This document shows positions 60,594-64,000 of a DNA stretch of 64,000 bases, in pieces. Position 1 is the first letter of the stretch, and every line of letters begins with the position of its first letter. The stretch is from the NCBI GenBank assembly GCA_044227505.1, contig JBGAWP010000012.1, positions 8,265-72,264 of the forward strand. Reading direction: 5' to 3'. Origin of the DNA: UBA7236 sp044227505 (GTDB taxonomy: Bacteria; Bacteroidota; Bacteroidia; Chitinophagales; BACL12). The notes beneath the pieces are model-generated. The model had not been told where the DNA came from. It worked only from the letters and a program-made list of their open reading frames with translations, and searched no databases. The position numbers and the translations under genes were made by a program.

Positions 60594-61610
60594 TTATATT
60601 TTTTGTGAATTTACATAATCCGGCAGAATTGATACAAATCTTTTAATAGTATCTTCCAAAGATTCTTTAGAAGAACCTCCGGAGGCATTTTTATGCCCAC
60701 CTCCATTAAAGAAATTCCTCGCCAAAATTTCAATATTCATATCTCCTTTTGAGCGAAATGAAATTTTTATTTTTCCCTTATCCTCTGTAAATAATACAGA
60801 TACTTCCACATTCTTCATCGCAAGCGGCAAATTTACAATACCTTCTTTATCACCGTTATTTAATTTATAACGCTCTGCCTCCTGCATGGAAATACTCATA
60901 TAAGCCGTTTTATTTTCCGGTAACACAACCATTTTTTCCGACAACAAATATCCTATAAAACGCATTCTGTTTTCTCCATATTGATTGTATACATTATTGT
61001 GTATTTCCTCAACATTGATTCCGTATTCCATAAGTGCTGCTGCAACAAGATGCACTTTAGCAGTGGTGTTTGAATATTGAAAAATACCGGTATCCAACGC
61101 CATTCCCGCATAAATACATTCTGCAATTTTTTGATCAAGATGTTCCATCCCATTTGCCATACCAATAAACTCATATACCAATTCAGTGGTTGAACTTGCT
61201 TTATCGTTCCACAAAACATAATCGGTAAAATATTCTGGTTCGCGATGGTGATCTATCATAACGCTTACAAAGGGATGATTGAGTTTCTTAATATCCTCTC
61301 CCAGTGCATCTATACGCTTTAATGCATTAAAATCCAGAAAGAAAATACAATCAGCCTTTGCTAATATTGCAAAACATGTTTTTGATTTTTTTTGATGAAT
61401 ATACACTGTTTCGCTTTGTGACATCCAGTTCAGAAAATCAGGGAAATCATCCGGTGCGATAACATCGGCAATATGACCTGTTTTTTGAAGATACAATTTC
61501 ATTGCCAATGCAGAACCAATTGCATCACCGTCTGGTCGTTCATGCGGAATCAGCACGATACGCCTCGGTTGTTTTAAATATTCGAATAACTCTTTTAACT
61601 CTTTCATCAA
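60594..61610 (-). CDS. nrnA: DHH-family bifunctional oligoribonuclease / PAP phosphatase NrnA
   Basis: The 338-residue protein has the motifs of the DHH/DHHA1 family: IPHERPDGDAIGSALAMKL, FFLDFN, VMIDHHREPEY (the DHH triad) and, in the C-terminal DHHA1 domain, NGGGHKNASGGSS. NrnA degrades short RNAs and dephosphorylates 3'-phosphoadenosine 5'-phosphate, the by-product of sulfate assimilation. It is divergent from ndk with an 85-bp shared upstream region and is followed by the cyclophilin gene. Confidence 0.92.
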   Translation of the reverse strand: MMKELKELFEYLKQPRRIVLIPHERPDGDAIGSALAMKLYLQKTGHIADVIAPDDFPDFLNWMSQSETVYIHQKKSKTCFAILAKADCIFFLDFNALKRIDALGEDIKKLNHPFVSVMIDHHREPEYFTDYVLWNDKASSTTELVYEFIGMANGMEHLDQKIAECIYAGMALDTGIFQYSNTTAKVHLVAAALMEYGINVEEIHNNVYNQYGENRMRFIGYLLSEKMVVLPENKTAYMSISMQEAERYKLNNGDKEGIVNLPLAMKNVEVSVLFTEDKGKIKISFRSKGDMNIEILARNFFNGGGHKNASGGSSKESLEDTIKRFVSILPDYVNSQKI

Positions 61611-61668
61611 TTTGTAGTGCGAAGGTCTTCATTTTTTACATTTTATTAAAATGCAGAAGCATAATACC

Positions 61669-61676
61669 TATCTTTG
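61669..61676 (+). promoter_or_regulatory. Candidate -7 element of ndk
   Basis: TATCTTTG fits TAnnTTTG and ends 19 bp before the ndk ATG at 61696. No clear -33 TTTG is visible. It supports starting the gene at 61696 and not at the in-frame ATG at 61651, which would lie upstream of the transcript start. Confidence 0.5.
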
Positions 61677-61695
61677 CGGGCGAAAAAATAAAATT

Positions 61696-62115
61696 ATGAC
61701 AGGAAACAGAACTTTTACCATGATCAAACCCGATGCCGTTAGAAAGAATTCCATTGGCGGTATCTTAAAAATGATAAATGATGCCGGTTTTAAAATCGTA
61801 GCAATGAAATACAGCAAACTCAGCAAGGAAAAAGCAGGAGAGTTTTATGCTGTTCATAAAGAAAGACCCTTTTACGGAGAACTTGTTGACTTTATGAGTT
61901 CAGGACCTATTGTTGCGGCAATACTGGAAAAAGAAAATGCCGTTACCGATTTCAGAAATTTAATTGGTGCAACTGATCCATCAAAAGCGGAAGAAGGAAC
62001 CATCAGAAAAATTTATGCTTCGAGCATTGGAGAAAATGCTGTTCATGGAAGCGACTCTGATGAAAATGCAATTATTGAATGTGATTTTCATTTTAGTAAA
62101 CTGGAAAGATTTTAA
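61696..62115 (+). CDS. ndk: Nucleoside diphosphate kinase
   Basis: From the ATG at 61696 the protein has 139 residues, the family length. It contains FTMIKPDAVRKNSIGGIL, RPFYGELVDFMSSGPIVAAI, GATDPSKAEEGTIRK, and the catalytic histidine H117 in ENAVHGSDS. It transfers phosphate between nucleoside triphosphates and diphosphates through phospho-His117. A terminator follows. The upstream extension to 61651 has no family similarity. Confidence 0.96.
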   Translation: MTGNRTFTMIKPDAVRKNSIGGILKMINDAGFKIVAMKYSKLSKEKAGEFYAVHKERPFYGELVDFMSSGPIVAAILEKENAVTDFRNLIGATDPSKAEEGTIRKIYASSIGENAVHGSDSDENAIIECDFHFSKLERF

Positions 62116-62136
62116 TAATTCCATTATAAAATTGTG

Positions 62137-62168
62137 AACCGGCGAATAATATTTGCCGGTTTTTTTTA
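62137..62168 (+). terminator. Rho-independent terminator of ndk
   Basis: AACCGGCGAA (62137-62146) pairs with TTTGCCGGTT (62152-62161) with one mismatch, followed by eight T. Confidence 0.88.
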
Positions 62169-62189
62169 TGATTTTCTATTTTTAAAAAA

Positions 62190-62227
62190 TAAAAAAACCC
62201 GTCACGGATTTTAAACCGAAACGGGTT
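62190..62227 (-). terminator. Terminator of the minus-strand T9SS gene
   Basis: AACCCGT (62196-62202) pairs with ACGGGTT (62221-62227), with a further CGG/CCG pairing inside. On the minus strand it is followed by a T-rich run (complement of the A run at 62182-62197). It lies 30 bp past the stop at 62258. Confidence 0.7.
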
Positions 62228-62257
62228 AACCAAAACAGGTTTCCAATGGCAAAATTT

Positions 62258-62836
62258 CTATTTGGAAACCTCTATCTTTCGTGAAACACTTTTCTCTGAA
62301 TTGCTTATCTGTAGCAAATATAATCCGTTTGCAAGTGCCCTCAAATCAAATCCAAAACTATTTTTTCCCACAGTGCATAATTCGTTGATAATCAACACAT
62401 TACGACCTTCAAGATCTTTTATTTCTAAAGAAACCTGCATGGCTGTTGAGGCATTGATTTCAACAGTCAAATAGTCAGATGTTGGGTTAGGATACACCTG
62501 TATTTCTGACAGATTTTGTACCTCAATTGCAGCTCCAAAAGTTACTGTTACTTCATAGCTTTTTGGGGCGAAATTGACCGGAGAATAGGAGGTATAAGTG
62601 AGTGGCGAACTGAAATTTTGAGCTACTCCCGATGCCGGGTCAACATACTGACCTGTGATGTCAATTGTTGGAACCAAAGAGGTAACATCCGTTCCAACCG
62701 GAACCACTAATTCTATGGTTCCCGCAGTTTGATCGATGACTCCTGTTGCTACCGGGGAAGTGAAATTAAAGGAAACTATGCTGTTTGGATAGGTGGTATG
62801 GTATCCCTCAATATCGTTTTTATCCCTTGGCAACAA
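62258..62836 (-). CDS. C-terminal part of a frameshifted T9SS protein
   Basis: This frame reads LLPRDKNDIEGYHTTYPNSI and continues with a beta domain to a T9SS type A sorting domain (IQVYPNPTSDYLTVEINAS...NGLYLLQISNSEKSV). It has no start codon of its own: the nominal TTG start lies inside a conserved NWKLLPRD-like motif. Read further upstream in the same frame one finds SGYPDNVSNWKLLPRD, which fits the preceding gene better than that gene's own tail. The two frames overlap at 62776-62836. I take them as one gene broken by a single-base frameshift near 62840-62865. Confidence 0.8.
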   Translation of the reverse strand: MLPRDKNDIEGYHTTYPNSIVSFNFTSPVATGVIDQTAGTIELVVPVGTDVTSLVPTIDITGQYVDPASGVAQNFSSPLTYTSYSPVNFAPKSYEVTVTFGAAIEVQNLSEIQVYPNPTSDYLTVEINASTAMQVSLEIKDLEGRNVLIINELCTVGKNSFGFDLRALANGLYLLQISNSEKSVSRKIEVSK

Positions 62837-63999
62837 TTTCCAGTTGCTGACATTGTCAGGGTATCCGGACCAAATTCAAAAGGAAGTTCATAGGAATAGT
62901 CATCACAACGCATTCCAACCTCAGGGGTATTGGAAAGATTCACCCTCCATTCGCCGAAAGCCCCGCCTGTAGCCTCATCAGCGTTGTTGGAGGTTACAAA
63001 TGCATTGTCAAATTTCACCAACATTCCCTCATAAGGTTCGGTTGCCGTATAGAGTTTAGCATCCACATCCAAAGGATCTAATCCGGTTACAAAAGCCGGA
63101 AGTGCATTCATCTGTGAATTAAGCGTATAGGTAATATTGGCAAGTTTCGTAACGCCGAATTCCTCAATAACCTTTGCAGAGGTAATGGTGATCATATCTC
63201 CACGATATAATTGGTCGGTTCCGTCACCGGGACCAGATTTTATAAATACTCCTTCATACATATCGGATCCTTCCTGAACTGCAACAAGACCAAGATCATA
63301 GGTTTGGGTCGTACTGGTTACAATTGCCTGAATATTCATGGAAGAAATACTGTCGTTCGCCCAGATAGAAGCTCCTGTACTGAAAGGTGAATTTTGGATC
63401 TGAACTATGGAAGTTATACCATCATCATACACTATATATATAATAGGTGAAGTTGGAGAAGGATAATTGATGACATTTCCATCATTATCCGTTGCTGAAA
63501 TATAAAAATTAACATAGGTGCTGTCAATTCCGGGTCCCGGAATATTGCCCTGCCAGGTATCTCCTGCAAGATCACTCATGGAAACAGCTGTGAAACCGGT
63601 ATTTCCAATGCCATAAGAATAATAAAGATCAGCATAAGCAACGGTTCCGTCAAGATCTGTAATTGTTGCTGAAACACTCACTGTTTCTGTTGAAGTTGCA
63701 ACAACAGGTGTTCTTGTTATATCCGTAATTACAGGCGGAGAAGCTAAGGAAGGACCTATATCTGATAATGATAAAGGTGCAATAGCATATTCTGTTTCTG
63801 CAGTAAATTCAACAATTACGCCTCTGATATAAGCCAGGTTTGTCCCTAAAGCCGGAGGTGTATAAGCATCCGGAGTATTTGTTTCACCTGCAACTCCCCC
63901 AGCCCAAATATTACATTCATCATCATAAGTATCGTTGCGGAAATGCCCGCTCATATCTCTGATCTGAATTTTATTTCCATCCACATCCTGCACATACCA
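62776..63999 (-). CDS. Exported beta-rich protein, 5' partial, N-terminal portion of the frameshifted T9SS gene
   Basis: The frame is open to the window end (WYVQDVDGNKIQIRDMSGHF), so the gene starts outside. It contains beta-sandwich domains: an Ig/fibronectin-like region (SVSATITDLDGTVAYADLYY, FYISATDNDGNVINYPSPTS) and OB-fold-like segments of the DUF5689 or nuclease-associated type (YEGMLVKFDNAFVTSNN, GEWRVNLSNTPEVGMRCDD). The expected continuation into an NWKLLPRD-type motif is found in another frame; the last 20 codons here (GIKTILRDTIPPIQTA) look like frameshift product. The function is unknown. Confidence 0.75.
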   Translation of the reverse strand, partial: WYVQDVDGNKIQIRDMSGHFRNDTYDDECNIWAGGVAGETNTPDAYTPPALGTNLAYIRGVIVEFTAETEYAIAPLSLSDIGPSLASPPVITDITRTPVVATSTETVSVSATITDLDGTVAYADLYYSYGIGNTGFTAVSMSDLAGDTWQGNIPGPGIDSTYVNFYISATDNDGNVINYPSPTSPIIYIVYDDGITSIVQIQNSPFSTGASIWANDSISSMNIQAIVTSTTQTYDLGLVAVQEGSDMYEGVFIKSGPGDGTDQLYRGDMITITSAKVIEEFGVTKLANITYTLNSQMNALPAFVTGLDPLDVDAKLYTATEPYEGMLVKFDNAFVTSNNADEATGGAFGEWRVNLSNTPEVGMRCDDYSYELPFEFGPDTLTMSATGNCCQGIKTILRDTIPPIQTA

Positions 64000-64000
64000 A

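Noticed and set aside
61651..61695. Upstream extension of ndk
   Set aside because: The -7 element lies within it and the family starts at MTGNRTFTMIKPD.

Overview
The window is AT-rich and codes on both strands. It comes from a member of the Bacteroidota, probably an environmental Chitinophagales or Sphingobacteriales-like lineage; I cannot place it below phylum. The evidence is: a SusC/SusD pair; four exported proteins ending in a type IX secretion (T9SS type A) sorting domain; promoter elements of the Bacteroidota form TAnnTTTG; A/T-rich leaders without Shine-Dalgarno sequences; and small families typical of the phylum. I saw no rRNA, tRNA, CRISPR array, transposase or phage gene.

Layout. 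(1) 1-5.9 kb: a 5'-truncated SPFH/flotillin-like gene with a small membrane protein, a dispersed intergenic repeat, a VOC protein and a YCII (DGPF) protein beside an ECF42-type sigma factor, and an unidentified membrane-anchored protein. (2) 6-23 kb: a stress and proteostasis island. It holds a Ca2+-type P-ATPase broken by a 7-nt deletion, Hsp20, a short hibernation factor, FtsH, a CbpA-type J-protein, two paralogous eRF1-like small proteins, two paralogous AraC regulators with an HMA-like N-terminus, small membrane proteins, an exported ice-binding/MopE-repeat protein, a FAD-Rieske oxidoreductase, a PA2169-type four-helix protein and a Crp/Fnr regulator. (3) 23.1-30.4 kb: a tight reactive-sulfur and peroxide operon. 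It runs MBL-rhodanese fusion, DUF6132, exported kelch-like protein, rhodanese, Prx6-type peroxiredoxin, rhodanese, small membrane protein, Dps, small membrane protein, OsmC, thioredoxin and rhodanese lipoprotein, and ends in a strong terminator. (4) 30.4-45.5 kb: an envelope region with a TonB_C lipoprotein, a small HTH protein, a giant thioester alpha-2-macroglobulin lipoprotein, a GT-C-like membrane protein, a composite REP-like repeat, an SGNH-like exported protein, and a propeller-like exported protein translationally coupled to penicillin-binding protein 1C. (5) 45.5-54.2 kb: SusD/SusC, a DUF4197 protein, an unknown beta-rich small protein, a large T9SS protein and a small beta-barrel protein. 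(6) 54.4-64 kb: CinA, a 2-oxoacid dehydrogenase E2, a second MBL-rhodanese fusion, a small lipoprotein, a mosaic repeat region, a cyclophilin, NrnA, NDK, and a T9SS protein that is frameshifted and runs off the window end.

The clearest functional units are the redox/sulfur operon, probably controlled by the Crp/Fnr gene just upstream, and the proteostasis island, which resembles in gene content the heat-resistance islands of Proteobacteria. The most unusual non-coding structures are a REP-pair flanked by two tandem arrays that reuse the REP arms (39.9-40.3 kb) and a heptad-based dispersed repeat found at 2.2-2.4 kb and, inverted, at 59.05-59.7 kb, where GC-rich palindromes are nested inside it.
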